Virus record (IMG/VR): IMGVR_UViG_3300027413_000369
Span: 1-45,936 of that record
Reading direction: 5' to 3' (one strand)
DNA from: a virus
DNA: 45,936 bases
Shown here: piece by piece, positions 14,624 to 23,164 of the stretch
Layout: the number at the start of each line of letters is the position of its first letter
How positions within the stretch are numbered: the first letter of the stretch is position 1
The notes under the pieces: generated by a model
The model's database searches: none
Seen by the model: only the letters and a program-made list of their open reading frames with translations
Told to the model about the DNA's origin: nothing
Made by a program: the position numbers and the translations under genes

Positions 14624-15249
14624 TGGCATTATCATTCAATAAGCAAACGGGCGGAGCCCAAAAATCCTCAATCTCATCTTTTCAGTACAAAGACGGTGAC
14701 AACAAAATGCGCGTAGTTGGCGACATTCTTGCACGTTATGTCTACTGGATTCAAGGCGAGAATGGTAAAAACATTCCTATGGAGTGTCTATCTTTTGATA
14801 GAAACTCTGAGCGATTCAACAATCAAGAAAAAGACTGGGTACGCGAGTACTATCCTGACCTTAAATGTGGCTGGAGCTATGCTACTCAGTGCATCGACAA
14901 CGGTGAAGTCAAAGTAGTAAACCTCAAGAAGAAGCTGTGGGAGCAAATTATTACTGCTGCAGAAGACTTGGGCGACCCTACAGACCCTGAAACTGGCTGG
15001 GATATTTGCTTCAAGCGAGTAAAGACTGGCCCATTACCTTACAATGTAGAGTATCAGTTGCAAGCATTGAAGTGCAAGCCTCGTCCTCTTACAGACGAAG
15101 AGCGTGCAGCTATTGCTGATCTGAAGTCTATGGATGATGTAATGACTCGTCCTACTGCTGATGCTCAGAAAGAGTTGCTTGATCGAGTTCGTAACCACGG
15201 TGACGAGACTGATGACGAAGCTCTTGACGCGGAGTTTAATGTAGGATGA
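14623..15249 (+). CDS. gp32-like single-stranded DNA-binding protein (208 aa)
   Basis: The core resembles phage gp32-type proteins: KMRVVGDIL near the start, a WSYATQCIDNGEVKVVNLK strand pair, then the GDPTDPETGWDICFKR element, followed by a basic strand. The C-terminus is acidic (DETDDEALDAEF), as expected for a tail that recruits replication partners. It would coat single-stranded DNA at the fork. It lies between a small conserved gene (TAATG overlap) and the SbcD-like nuclease gene (ATGA overlap), matching a recombination and replication role. The zinc-binding cysteines of T4 gp32 are not seen as a clear set, so the match rests on layout and the GDPTDP-type motif. Confidence 0.78.
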   Translation: MALSFNKQTGGAQKSSISSFQYKDGDNKMRVVGDILARYVYWIQGENGKNIPMECLSFDRNSERFNNQEKDWVREYYPDLKCGWSYATQCIDNGEVKVVNLKKKLWEQIITAAEDLGDPTDPETGWDICFKRVKTGPLPYNVEYQLQALKCKPRPLTDEERAAIADLKSMDDVMTRPTADAQKELLDRVRNHGDETDDEALDAEFNVG

Positions 15250-16205
15250 TTCTCTTTACGGCAGACTGGCACATCAAGCTGGGGCAAAAGAATGTTCCAG
15301 TAAAATGGGCTACAAACCGTTATCAAATGTTCTTCGATCAAGTTTACGAACTAGAAAAAGAATGTAATATGCACATAATCGGAGGCGATCTCTTTGATCG
15401 TCTTCCGAATATGGAAGAGTTGGAGCTTTACTTCAGGTTTATTCGTGGAGTAAAGATTCCAACTATTATTTATGATGGAAACCATGAAGCTACTAAGAAG
15501 AATAAGACTTTCTTTACTCAACTAAAGCAAGTTAGTAGAGATATTAATCCTCTTATTCATATAGTAGATGTGTCCTATGTAGACAATGATTTAGGTTTCG
15601 GTATACTACCTTATGCAGACTTACACCGCAAAGGTAGTATAGATCATTTTGATACGAGTCAGCCTTTATTCACTCATGTCAGAGGAGAGATACCTCCACA
15701 CGTTAAACCGGAAGTTGACTTAGATTTATTTGAAGACTTCCCTGTTGTATTTGCAGGTGATCTACACGCTCACAGCAACTGTCAACGTAATATTGTATAC
15801 CCAGGTAGTCCAATGACTACTTCTTTTCATAGAAGTAGAGTAAAAACAGGATATCTGCTTATCAACGAACAAGACTGGACTTGGATGTGGGAAGAGTTTA
15901 ACCTACCACAGCTAATTCGTAAGACAGTTACAAGTAGTGAAGATATGACTGCTACTGATTTTGATCACACGATCTATGAAGTAGAAGGGGATATGCAGGA
16001 TCTAGCTGGAGTAAAGAACTCAGAACTGCTAGATAAAAAAGTAGTAAAACGAAAGTCAGAAGCATCTCTTATTATGGATAAAGAGATGAGTATACAACAA
16101 GAACTAGTAGAATACCTAACGTACATACTAGAAATTAATCCTGAAAAAATACCAGACATCATAGGAACATACAATGATTACACTACAAACATTGAAATGG
16201 GATAA
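15246..16205 (+). CDS. sbcD: SbcD/T4 gp47-like recombination exonuclease subunit (319 aa)
   Basis: A metallophosphatase-type nuclease subunit. The metal-binding motifs appear in order: FTADWHIKLG (DxH), IIGGDLFDR (GDxxD), YDGNHEA (GNHE) and VFAGDLHAHSN (GDxHxH). Together with the SbcC-like partner at 16174-17964 it would form the Mre11-Rad50-type complex that processes DNA ends for recombination-dependent replication. The C-terminal third is helical and charged and probably contacts the partner. The ATG overlaps the preceding stop codon and its end overlaps the partner gene by 32 bases. Confidence 0.93.
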   Translation: MILFTADWHIKLGQKNVPVKWATNRYQMFFDQVYELEKECNMHIIGGDLFDRLPNMEELELYFRFIRGVKIPTIIYDGNHEATKKNKTFFTQLKQVSRDINPLIHIVDVSYVDNDLGFGILPYADLHRKGSIDHFDTSQPLFTHVRGEIPPHVKPEVDLDLFEDFPVVFAGDLHAHSNCQRNIVYPGSPMTTSFHRSRVKTGYLLINEQDWTWMWEEFNLPQLIRKTVTSSEDMTATDFDHTIYEVEGDMQDLAGVKNSELLDKKVVKRKSEASLIMDKEMSIQQELVEYLTYILEINPEKIPDIIGTYNDYTTNIEMG

Positions 16206-17964
16206 CTGCTTTAGTTATGGTTCTGGTAATGAGTTACAATTAGACGACAATACTGTTACACAAATCCTTGGTACTAACGGGATGGGCAAGTCGTCCATCC
16301 CGTTAATCATTGAGGAAGCACTGTATAACAAGAACTCTAAGGGTATCAAAAAAGCAGACATTCCTAATCGCTATGTGAATGACGGTTATAATATATCTTT
16401 GTCTTTTACTAAAGATGACGATAGTTATCAAATTACTGTTAATCGCAAAACAAACATTAAAGTCAAACTCGAAAAGAACGGTACTGATATCTCTAGCCAT
16501 ACGGCTACGAATACTTACAAGAGTCTTCAGGAGATTCTTGGAGTTGACTTTAAAACCTTTTCGCAGCTAGTATATCAAAATACTAATGCGAGTTTGCAGT
16601 TCTTAACTGCTACAGATGCAAATCGTAAGAAGTTTCTTATTGATCTTCTACATTTAGAAAAGTACGTTGAGTTATTCGAAGTATTCAAATCTGCATCTAG
16701 AGAAGTATCGAATACGTCATCTACCATAGCAGGGAAACTTGCAACAGTAGAAAAATGGTTAGAAACAAATAAATTGACCGATACATCCATACTACCCATG
16801 TTAGATTTACAAATTAATACATCTGAAGACGAAGAAGCTTTGCGTCATTGGATGACAGAGAAAGAAAATATCTCTGAAAAAAATAAAAAGATTCGAGAGA
16901 ATAATCAATATAAAACAATGCTCGATAAGATAGACATTGGTGCTATCTCTTCTAGTACAGTTTGTTGGGAGTCTTACGATGATTTACAAGAAGAGTTAGG
17001 GTCTTTACAAGCAGTCGCTACGGGTGCTCAACGGACTCTGGACAGATTAGAGAAAATTTCTGAAGAGTGTCCTACTTGTGGGCAGTCTATTGATGTCTCT
17101 TCTGAAAAAGCAATGATTGAAGGCGAGCGCACAAAGCGTGATGAAGCTCATGGCAAAGCTATGAAGATTCGTCCTCAAATTCAAGAGATTAAAGCAAACA
17201 ATGCAACTTTTGAACAAAACGAGAAAGACCGAAAGAATTGGGAAGACTTATATCGCTCGTACGACAAATCTCTGCCAACTGATATATTGGCGGAGTCCGA
17301 AGTGGATTCAAAAATCGCGGAACTGAAGAGTGTATTATCCGAAGCCAGAACCCAATTGGCAGAAAATGCAGCAGAAAACGAAAAACGAACAAGACTCAAC
17401 ACTCGTATTCAAGTAATACAAGAGCAGACAGCAGAGTTCGTTGAACAGCAAGAAGAGTACGATGGTAAACTCGCAGGTAACCAAAAACTAGAAGCGGATT
17501 TAGAAGTATTGAAGAAGTCTTTTAGCACAAATGGTTTACTTGCATACAAGATTGAAAACTTAGTTGGAGAACTCGAAGAGTTAGCAAACGAGTACTTGGC
17601 TGAACTTTCTGATGGCCGGTTTACACTAGAGTTTGTTGTTTCAAATGATAAGTTAAACGTACAAATCACCGATAACGGTAATGTAGTAGATATTCTAGCA
17701 CTTTCATCTGGCGAGTTGGCTAGGGTAAATACTGCTACTTTGATAGCTATTCGTAGACTGATGAGTAGTATCTCAAAGTCTAAAATCAATGTACTGTTTT
17801 TAGATGAAGTTATTAGTGTTCTTGATGATGCCGGAAAGGAACGTATAGTAGAAGTTCTACTACGAGAAGATATGAATACCTATCTAGTTTCTCATGGTTG
17901 GTCTCACCCACTGTTAGAAAAAATCGAAGTAGTCAAGGATGGAAACACTAGCGTATTGGAGTAA
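16174..17964 (+). CDS. sbcC: SbcC/T4 gp46-like recombination ATPase subunit (596 aa)
   Basis: Rad50-type ATPase partner of the upstream nuclease. Walker A is LGTNGMGKSS near residues 33-42. A coiled coil is broken by the zinc hook CPTCGQS near residue 299. The ABC signature is LALSSGELARVNTA, and Walker B is NVLFLDEVISVLDDAG. The H-loop lies in YLVSHGW. At 596 residues it is slightly longer than T4 gp46 (560) and far shorter than E. coli SbcC (about 1050), as the coiled coils are short. Confidence 0.94.
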   Translation: MITLQTLKWDNCFSYGSGNELQLDDNTVTQILGTNGMGKSSIPLIIEEALYNKNSKGIKKADIPNRYVNDGYNISLSFTKDDDSYQITVNRKTNIKVKLEKNGTDISSHTATNTYKSLQEILGVDFKTFSQLVYQNTNASLQFLTATDANRKKFLIDLLHLEKYVELFEVFKSASREVSNTSSTIAGKLATVEKWLETNKLTDTSILPMLDLQINTSEDEEALRHWMTEKENISEKNKKIRENNQYKTMLDKIDIGAISSSTVCWESYDDLQEELGSLQAVATGAQRTLDRLEKISEECPTCGQSIDVSSEKAMIEGERTKRDEAHGKAMKIRPQIQEIKANNATFEQNEKDRKNWEDLYRSYDKSLPTDILAESEVDSKIAELKSVLSEARTQLAENAAENEKRTRLNTRIQVIQEQTAEFVEQQEEYDGKLAGNQKLEADLEVLKKSFSTNGLLAYKIENLVGELEELANEYLAELSDGRFTLEFVVSNDKLNVQITDNGNVVDILALSSGELARVNTATLIAIRRLMSSISKSKINVLFLDEVISVLDDAGKERIVEVLLREDMNTYLVSHGWSHPLLEKIEVVKDGNTSVLE

Positions 17965-17966
17965 GG

Positions 17967-18137
17967 ATGAGCGCAGGTAGACGAAGAATGTGGTGGGCAC
18001 AACAAAATAACTGGGATCAAGCAGTATCAGACCCCAAGAAAGAAGAGGATGAAGATGGTAGATTCGAGAGCGAAGGGAGCGAGAGGCGAGTACCTAGTGA
18101 GGGACATGCTGAGGGAAGCGACCGGACTGAAATTTGA
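17967..18137 (+). CDS. Small ORF overlapping the nuclease gene (56 aa), tentative
   Basis: It begins two bases after the stop of the SbcC-like gene, at ATG 17967, with GGAG at 17958-17961 five bases upstream. The first part is aromatic and basic (MSAGRRRMWWAQQNNWDQA) and the rest strongly acidic and polar. Its last 80 or so bases lie in a different frame inside the nuclease gene. The good ribosome binding site and the lack of any other use for 17965-18054 support it. The overlapping C-terminal half may simply run on to the next available stop. Confidence 0.5.
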   Translation: MSAGRRRMWWAQQNNWDQAVSDPKKEEDEDGRFESEGSERRVPSEGHAEGSDRTEI

Positions 18138-18501
18138 GAGAGTGCCTGCCTCGGGCGCTCTTGAATATCTGAAAGGGGACTTATATGTCCCTAATCAGAG
18201 AAATCATTATTGCATAGAGGTAAAGAACTACAAAGACTCTGCTCTCACTGATAAGATATTTACACAACCTAAAACAAATAATCTTATCAGATGGTGGAAG
18301 AAAGTTGTAGTACAAGCAGCAGGTGGCGACCAAAAGCCAATGCTATTTTTTAAATATGATCGATCTAAAGTATTTGTAGTAACAGAGAATAAGCCAGAAA
18401 ACACAGAGGAGTATCTGTATATTCGTTTTTTGAATTGTTATGTACTACTAATGGAAGATTGGTTAAAAACAGAAAAGACGGAGTGGATAGGTGGCTTTTA
18501 A
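18055..18501 (+). CDS. PD-(D/E)XK nuclease, Holliday-junction-resolvase-like (148 aa)
   Basis: ATG 18055 is chosen because AAGAGG (18043-18048) lies 6 bases upstream; ATG 18049 is too close to it. The N-terminal KGARGEYLVRDML holds the first glutamate of the Hjc-like signature. The core GDLYVPNQRNHYCIEVKNYK supplies D...E-x-K, the catalytic PD-(D/E)XK set. A basic, tryptophan-containing stretch (NNLIRWWKKVVVQAAGG) follows. This fits a structure-selective endonuclease resolving branched DNA made by the recombination proteins encoded around it. It could equally be another nuclease of the same fold. It overlaps the 5'-3' exonuclease start. Confidence 0.8.
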   Translation: MVDSRAKGARGEYLVRDMLREATGLKFERVPASGALEYLKGDLYVPNQRNHYCIEVKNYKDSALTDKIFTQPKTNNLIRWWKKVVVQAAGGDQKPMLFFKYDRSKVFVVTENKPENTEEYLYIRFLNCYVLLMEDWLKTEKTEWIGGF

Positions 18502-19312
18502 TTTTAACGAACGCAACCAAGACGGTGTACTCATAGTAGATGCACTAAACTTAGCTTTTCGGTGGAAGCATCAAGGCAGAACAGATTTTCGTGATCAGTA
18601 TGTAGAAACAGTAAGGTCTTTAGCAACATCTTACAATTGTGGTAAAATTATTATTACCGCAGATTGGGGATCATCTAGCTACAGAAAAGAGATATTACCA
18701 GAGTACAAGCAGAATCGAAAAGATAAGTATGCTGAACAAACTGAAGCAGAGAAGCAAGCATTTATTGACTTCTTTGAAGAGTACGAAGAAACACTAGAAT
18801 TACTGTCAGAAAGCTATGACGTTCTTCGCTACAAAGGTGTAGAGGCAGATGATCTTGCTGCCCACCTTGTAAAGCAAAGAAAACAGTACGGATTAGAAAA
18901 TATCTGGCTGGTATCTAGTGACCGAGACTGGGACTTATTGATTCAGGACGGTGTAAGTAGATTTTCTTACGTTACTCGGAAAGAGGTAACAATAGATAAC
19001 TGGCATGAGCACTACGAAGTTAAACCAGAAGAGTATATCTCTTTCAAGTGTTTAACAGGTGATAAAGGTGATAATGTCCCAGGTATCAACGGCATAGGGC
19101 CGAAAAGAGCACAACAACTTATAGAACAGTATGGCGATGCCATGTCAATTTATGATTGTATACCCATCGAGGGCAAATACAAGTACATACAAGAATTGAA
19201 TGAAAACGCAGAAGTACTGCTAAAAAACTACGAGTTGATGGATTTAGTAACATATTGCGATGATGCAATAGGCAAGGACAATGTGTCCAATATTGAGGAG
19301 AGAATGGTATAA
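18491..19312 (+). CDS. FEN-like 5'-3' exonuclease / RNase H type (273 aa)
   Basis: It removes RNA primers and flaps, replacing the 5' nuclease domain absent from the polymerase. The metal-binding acids are in LIVDALNLAFRW, IITADWGSSSYRKEILPEYK and GVEADDLAAHLV, then LVSSDRDWDLL, and LTGDKGDNVPGINGIGPKRAQQL, the last of which is the helix-hairpin-helix. This matches the T5 D15/T4 RNase H/PolA-N family. The GTG 18491 start overlaps the end of the nuclease gene. The stop overlaps the ATG of the ribonucleotide reductase (TAATG). Confidence 0.94.
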   Translation: MAFNFNERNQDGVLIVDALNLAFRWKHQGRTDFRDQYVETVRSLATSYNCGKIIITADWGSSSYRKEILPEYKQNRKDKYAEQTEAEKQAFIDFFEEYEETLELLSESYDVLRYKGVEADDLAAHLVKQRKQYGLENIWLVSSDRDWDLLIQDGVSRFSYVTRKEVTIDNWHEHYEVKPEEYISFKCLTGDKGDNVPGINGIGPKRAQQLIEQYGDAMSIYDCIPIEGKYKYIQELNENAEVLLKNYELMDLVTYCDDAIGKDNVSNIEERMV

Positions 19313-21195
19313 TGGATCAGTATCAAAGTTTTATTCATAAGAGTAGATACGCCCGTTGGCTAGAAGAAGAAGGACGTCGTGAGACATGGGGAGAGACATG
19401 CAGTCGCTATGTTGACTTCTTTAAGGAAAGAGAGCAGTTAGATGATGAAAACGGACAAGAGATCTGGGATGCTATTCATGCACTAGAAGTTATGCCTTCT
19501 ATGCGTTGTATGATGACAGCAGGTGAAGCACTGAAGCGTGATAACGTAGCAGGATTTAACTGTAGTTACTTGCATATCGACCATCCACGAGCTTTTGACG
19601 AGCTAATGTATGTATTGATGTGTGGAACAGGTGTAGGCTTTAGTGTAGAACGTAACTTCATCAATAAGCTACCAGAAGTAGCAGAGACATTCCACAAAAC
19701 AAGTTCTACAATTGTAGTAAGTGATAGTAAGCTAGGATGGGCAAGTGCCTTCCGTGAGTTGATTGCCATGCTTTATGCCGGTAAGTTACCTCAGTGGGAT
19801 ATGAGCCGAGTACGTCCAGCAGGTGCTAGACTCAAGACTTTTGGTGGTCGAGCCAGTGGCCCAGAGCCTTTGCAAGACTTGTTCCGTTTCTGTGTAGAGA
19901 TATTCCAGAAATCAAAAGGACGTAAACTCACAAGTATTGAGTGCCATGATGTCTGCTGTAAGATTGCTGATATTGTAGTAGTTGGTGGTGTTCGTAGATC
20001 TGCTCTGATTAGTTTGTCTAATCTATCAGACCAACGTATGTCAAAAGCTAAGTCAGGTCAGTGGTGGGTAGATCAAGGCCAGCGTCGTTTAGCAAATAAT
20101 TCTGTAGCATATACAGAGAAGCCTGACTTTGAAGCTTTCTTAACTGAGATGAAGAATCTATACGAGTCTAAGTCTGGTGAGCGTGGCTTGTTCAGTCGTG
20201 TAGCGGCACAGAAGATTGCAGCTCGTAATGGCCGTAGAGATGCAGAACACGATTTTGGTACTAACCCTTGCTCTGAGATTATTCTACGAAGCAATGAGTT
20301 CTGTAATTTATCCGAAGTTGTAGTACGAGCAGATGATACACTAGAAACACTAAAAGAGAAAGTACGCAAAGCTACCATTATTGGTACATTGCAGTCTACT
20401 CTTACAGACTTTAGGTATCTACGGGTGCGCTGGAAGCGTAACACCGAAGAAGAGGCATTGCTTGGTGTAAGTTTGACAGGTATTATGGATCATGAAATTT
20501 TGGGTGGAGACCCAGAGTCACCAATGCTAGCAGTGTGGCTAGAGGAAATGAGAGATGTTAGTATTGCAACAAATAAAGAATGGGCTGAAAGGCTTGGTGT
20601 TAATCAGTCTGTGGCTATTACTTGTGTTAAGCCGAGTGGCACTGTTTCTCAGCTTGTTGACTCTGCTTCCGGCATACATCCTCGGTTTTCTAAGCATTAC
20701 ATTAGGAGAGTACGTTCAGACAAAAAAGACCCACTTGCGCTCTACATGGAACAAGCAGGGTTTCCCATGGAACAAGATGTAATGTCTCCTACCTCTGTAG
20801 TCTTTAGCTTTCCTGTAAAGGCTCCTGAAGCAAGTACTTGCGTAAAAGATGTAGGTGCAATGCATCAGTTAAAGCTGTGGAAGACTTATCAGAATCATTG
20901 GTGTGAACACAAGCCGAGTGTGACTGTATACTACACTGATAGTGAGTACTTACAAGTGTCGCAGTGGATTTGGGATAATTTTGATCTATGTTCTGGAATT
21001 AGTTTACTTCCAACAAGCGATCACACTTATCAGCAAGCTCCTTACGAGGACATTAGCGAAGAAGAATACAATAGATTAGTATCTGAAATGCCACAAAATG
21101 TAAACTGGGAAGATTTAGCTCAGTTTGAAAAAGAAGATAACACAACTGGATCTCAAGAACTTGCCTGTGTTGGCGGTGCTTGCGAGATCGTATAA
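19312..21195 (+). CDS. nrdJ: Adenosylcobalamin-dependent (class II) ribonucleoside-triphosphate reductase (627 aa)
   Basis: It makes deoxyribonucleotides from ribonucleotides using coenzyme B12, independent of oxygen. The MRCMMTAGEAL start region and the CSYLHID segment carry the first active-site cysteine. FGTNPCSEIILR carries the conserved NPCSEI motif. CVKPSGTVSQLVDSASGIHPR is the typical finger region, and the C-terminal ACVGGAC has the redox cysteine pair. Its length is near the monomeric Lactobacillus type (about 740), though shorter. It is one compact gene, so no small subunit is needed. Host cobalamin is required. Confidence 0.94.
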   Translation: MDQYQSFIHKSRYARWLEEEGRRETWGETCSRYVDFFKEREQLDDENGQEIWDAIHALEVMPSMRCMMTAGEALKRDNVAGFNCSYLHIDHPRAFDELMYVLMCGTGVGFSVERNFINKLPEVAETFHKTSSTIVVSDSKLGWASAFRELIAMLYAGKLPQWDMSRVRPAGARLKTFGGRASGPEPLQDLFRFCVEIFQKSKGRKLTSIECHDVCCKIADIVVVGGVRRSALISLSNLSDQRMSKAKSGQWWVDQGQRRLANNSVAYTEKPDFEAFLTEMKNLYESKSGERGLFSRVAAQKIAARNGRRDAEHDFGTNPCSEIILRSNEFCNLSEVVVRADDTLETLKEKVRKATIIGTLQSTLTDFRYLRVRWKRNTEEEALLGVSLTGIMDHEILGGDPESPMLAVWLEEMRDVSIATNKEWAERLGVNQSVAITCVKPSGTVSQLVDSASGIHPRFSKHYIRRVRSDKKDPLALYMEQAGFPMEQDVMSPTSVVFSFPVKAPEASTCVKDVGAMHQLKLWKTYQNHWCEHKPSVTVYYTDSEYLQVSQWIWDNFDLCSGISLLPTSDHTYQQAPYEDISEEEYNRLVSEMPQNVNWEDLAQFEKEDNTTGSQELACVGGACEIV

Positions 21196-21206
21196 GGAGT
21201 ATAAAA

Positions 21207-21431
21207 ATGAGTGAACAAGAGTTTGAAAAGCAACAGGTAACTATTGATGACGTAGATTATTACTACGAAGATCTACCGAAAGGTATACAACATGTACTAG
21301 GTCAAATAGGGTACGCTAGAGGTATGAAGGAAGATACTGAGCTGGAGGTGCAAAGATACGAAATGATGCAAGCAGGCTATGTAGTACAGTTAAAAGAAGA
21401 AATGGAAAGATATTTATCTGCCAATGACTAA
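21207..21431 (+). CDS. Small conserved phage protein of unknown function (74 aa)
   Basis: ATG 21207 is preceded by AAGGAG at 21194-21199. The protein starts with an acidic strand (VTIDDVDYYYEDLPKGIQ) then a helical section with QIGYARG and ending in a charged amphipathic helix (KEEMERYLSAND). Its pattern resembles small phage proteins of the DUF6447 type, but that is from memory and weak. It is the last gene of the rightward arm and ends 3 bases before the terminator stem. Confidence 0.72.
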   Translation: MSEQEFEKQQVTIDDVDYYYEDLPKGIQHVLGQIGYARGMKEDTELEVQRYEMMQAGYVVQLKEEMERYLSAND

Positions 21432-21434
21432 AAG

Positions 21435-21460
21435 AAAAGCCCCTTAATTGGGGCTTTTTT
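21435..21460. terminator. Bidirectional terminator T3 between convergent arms
   Basis: AAAAGCCCC (21435-21443), a 6-base loop and GGGGCTTTT (21450-21458), then TTTTTT on the + strand. Read leftward it is followed by TTTTCTTTT, so it can stop transcription from both arms. Confidence 0.93.
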
Positions 21461-21641
21461 ATAGACCTAAAACTCGTAAGAGAGGTAGCGGCTCCATTCC
21501 AAAAAATAAAATCCCTACACCATTTATAACTATTAATTTAAAAGCTAAACCTAAAACGAAAAACTTTAGTACAAATTTTAAGGTCCAAGGCTCTTTTCCT
21601 GTAAGTCTTTTCCACAAAGGAAAGTCCCATTTAGGTATCAT
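21459..21641 (-). CDS. Single-span membrane protein (60 aa)
   Basis: A short protein beginning with an amphipathic, tryptophan-rich head (MIPKWDFPLWKRL). A hydrophobic segment, VLKFFVLGLAFKLIVI and onward, at about residues 24-48 forms one transmembrane helix. Its ATG overlaps the stop of the Coq4-like gene (ATGA), and the stop codon lies inside the arm of terminator T3. It is the last leftward gene. A holin-like role is possible from size and topology, but no endolysin is visible nearby. It could equally be a membrane partner of the Coq4-like protein. Confidence 0.72.
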   Translation of the reverse strand: MIPKWDFPLWKRLTGKEPWTLKFVLKFFVLGLAFKLIVINGVGILFFGMEPLPLLRVLGL

Positions 21642-22468
21642 AGCACTCTACCAACCTTCCATTTAGCATCCTCGTACTCTGGGTGAATATTATCCATTCT
21701 AAAATCTTTTTCATGTAGTTTTACAAAAGATGCAAAACGAGTAGGAAAACCTATATTGTACTCTTTACGAGCTTCTTCTACATCTTTACCTATAATATCC
21801 AAGGGATTCATAGTCCACAGTGCAGGGTCTACATTTTTTACTATTTTCATGGCTTCTTTTCTTATTCGCATAGGCTCCCAGTTCTTATAGTCCCAACAGG
21901 CTCTTAATGCCAGCACCCAAGATGCATATCTAGGTCCCGAATGTTTAGTTGTGCCATATGTAACTACTTGTATAGCCATCTCGCCCAAAGACGTAGTATC
22001 GTAGCGAAATAGTATATGCTGAAAATCATGGCACAAAAAGACGTGCCTAGCTACATTTTTTCTTACTTCAAGCCTCCAATCGTCTCCACCAAAGTTACCT
22101 TTAACATGCTCATCAAAACGCTTAGCCCAAAGCTCCTCAAAAGACCATTGTTTAATCAGATGTCCATAATGCCCTCCTACAGTGTTAGGTGCGTAGGTAC
22201 TCATAGTTTCTTCATTAGTAATTACAGGTAATACCTGCTCAAGTTGATACTTCTTACTTTTGTCTTCTCTGCCCCATAGTATATCTCTACCCGCGGTAGA
22301 GGACATAAAATGACGCATTAACCTTAAGTTAGAAGGCAATTCCATCTGTGTTATCAACTCTCTAATAACATCTCCTGTTTCTAGCTGGTCTTTAGGTAGA
22401 TCGAGGTCGGTTTGTCCTTTACTCCACAAAACTCTTGTTAGCTTCCATATTTTAATTGGGTTCCACAT
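21638..22468 (-). CDS. coq4: Coq4-like ubiquinone-biosynthesis family protein (276 aa)
   Basis: The metal motif of Coq4 is complete: HDFQH followed by 11 residues and a glutamate (HDxxH-x11-E, ending SLGE), near residues 145-161. A typical YxxRHDxxH context and the neighbouring basic segments also agree. Coq4 is known in eukaryotes and many bacteria as a ubiquinone-biosynthesis protein and is proposed to act on the C1 position of the quinone ring. It is embedded in the phage tail/accessory operon: its ribosome binding site overlaps the previous stop codon and its own stop overlaps the 60-residue membrane gene. A role in the infected cell is unknown. Confidence 0.82.
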   Translation of the reverse strand: MWNPIKIWKLTRVLWSKGQTDLDLPKDQLETGDVIRELITQMELPSNLRLMRHFMSSTAGRDILWGREDKSKKYQLEQVLPVITNEETMSTYAPNTVGGHYGHLIKQWSFEELWAKRFDEHVKGNFGGDDWRLEVRKNVARHVFLCHDFQHILFRYDTTSLGEMAIQVVTYGTTKHSGPRYASWVLALRACWDYKNWEPMRIRKEAMKIVKNVDPALWTMNPLDIIGKDVEEARKEYNIGFPTRFASFVKLHEKDFRMDNIHPEYEDAKWKVGRVL

Positions 22469-22477
22469 ATTTTTCTC

Positions 22478-23164
22478 CTATTTATAGATTCGAGTAATTC
22501 GAACCCTGTTACTATTATTGTTAGTTAAAGTTGTGCTACTAGAAGTTAAGTTGTATATACGAAAGCCAGGTAACGCAGTATCCCCGCTATGTAACTCTCC
22601 CATAGTGTATAAGTGACACGTAGTGCCTTGCTTATCAATAGTTAGTGATGCCCCTGCCTCTATTGTTATAGACTCTACAGTATATAAAGTATAGTTATTG
22701 TTGTATATACCCATACAAACGAAGACACCTTCAGAAGTTGCTCTAAAAGTGCAGCTTGCTGAGTCTAGACCGTAGTTCATCCATAACGCAGTACCCCAAG
22801 AACTTAAAGCAATATCCGCATTAGCAAGAGTTTTAATGACTTTATGGTTGGCAAAATCTTTAGTTGCTATAAAATTGTCATTGTGTGTGACACTAATAAA
22901 AGTATCTATTTCTGCTTCCGTATATTGCCCAGAATCCCACTCCCACTCTATTTCCCAGGAACCGGATAGAGGCATATGCAGACTCCTCAGCTCCATAAGA
23001 AAAGAGTGAGTAGGGTGGTATACTATATTATTATTGTGATGAATAGCATCTGTAAGGCTGTCTCTTTTAATGTACTTTCCCGACGCGACATTATTAGATT
23101 TTCCAATAACCAAGTCTCCCTCGATATGAGGTACATCAAAACTAAAAGTAGTTGAAATAGCCAT
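22478..23164 (-). CDS. Probable structural or accessory protein, function unknown (228 aa)
   Basis: Start ATG 23164 overlaps the stop of the 30-residue gene upstream (TAATG). The protein looks beta-rich and soluble, with a charged/aromatic WEIEWEWDSGQ segment and a serine/asparagine-rich end (TSSSTTLTNNNSN) before RITRIYK. No signal peptide or membrane helix is visible. Its place among fibre, glycan-enzyme and Coq4-like genes suggests a virion or accessory protein, but no family is recognised. Confidence 0.75.
   Translation of the reverse strand: MAISTTFSFDVPHIEGDLVIGKSNNVASGKYIKRDSLTDAIHHNNNIVYHPTHSFLMELRSLHMPLSGSWEIEWEWDSGQYTEAEIDTFISVTHNDNFIATKDFANHKVIKTLANADIALSSWGTALWMNYGLDSASCTFRATSEGVFVCMGIYNNNYTLYTVESITIEAGASLTIDKQGTTCHLYTMGELHSGDTALPGFRIYNLTSSSTTLTNNNSNRVRITRIYK

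Noticed and set aside
19308-19313. TATAAT before the ribonucleotide reductase start
   Set aside because: It is made by the last codons of the exonuclease gene and the TAATG overlap, and no -35 box is found.
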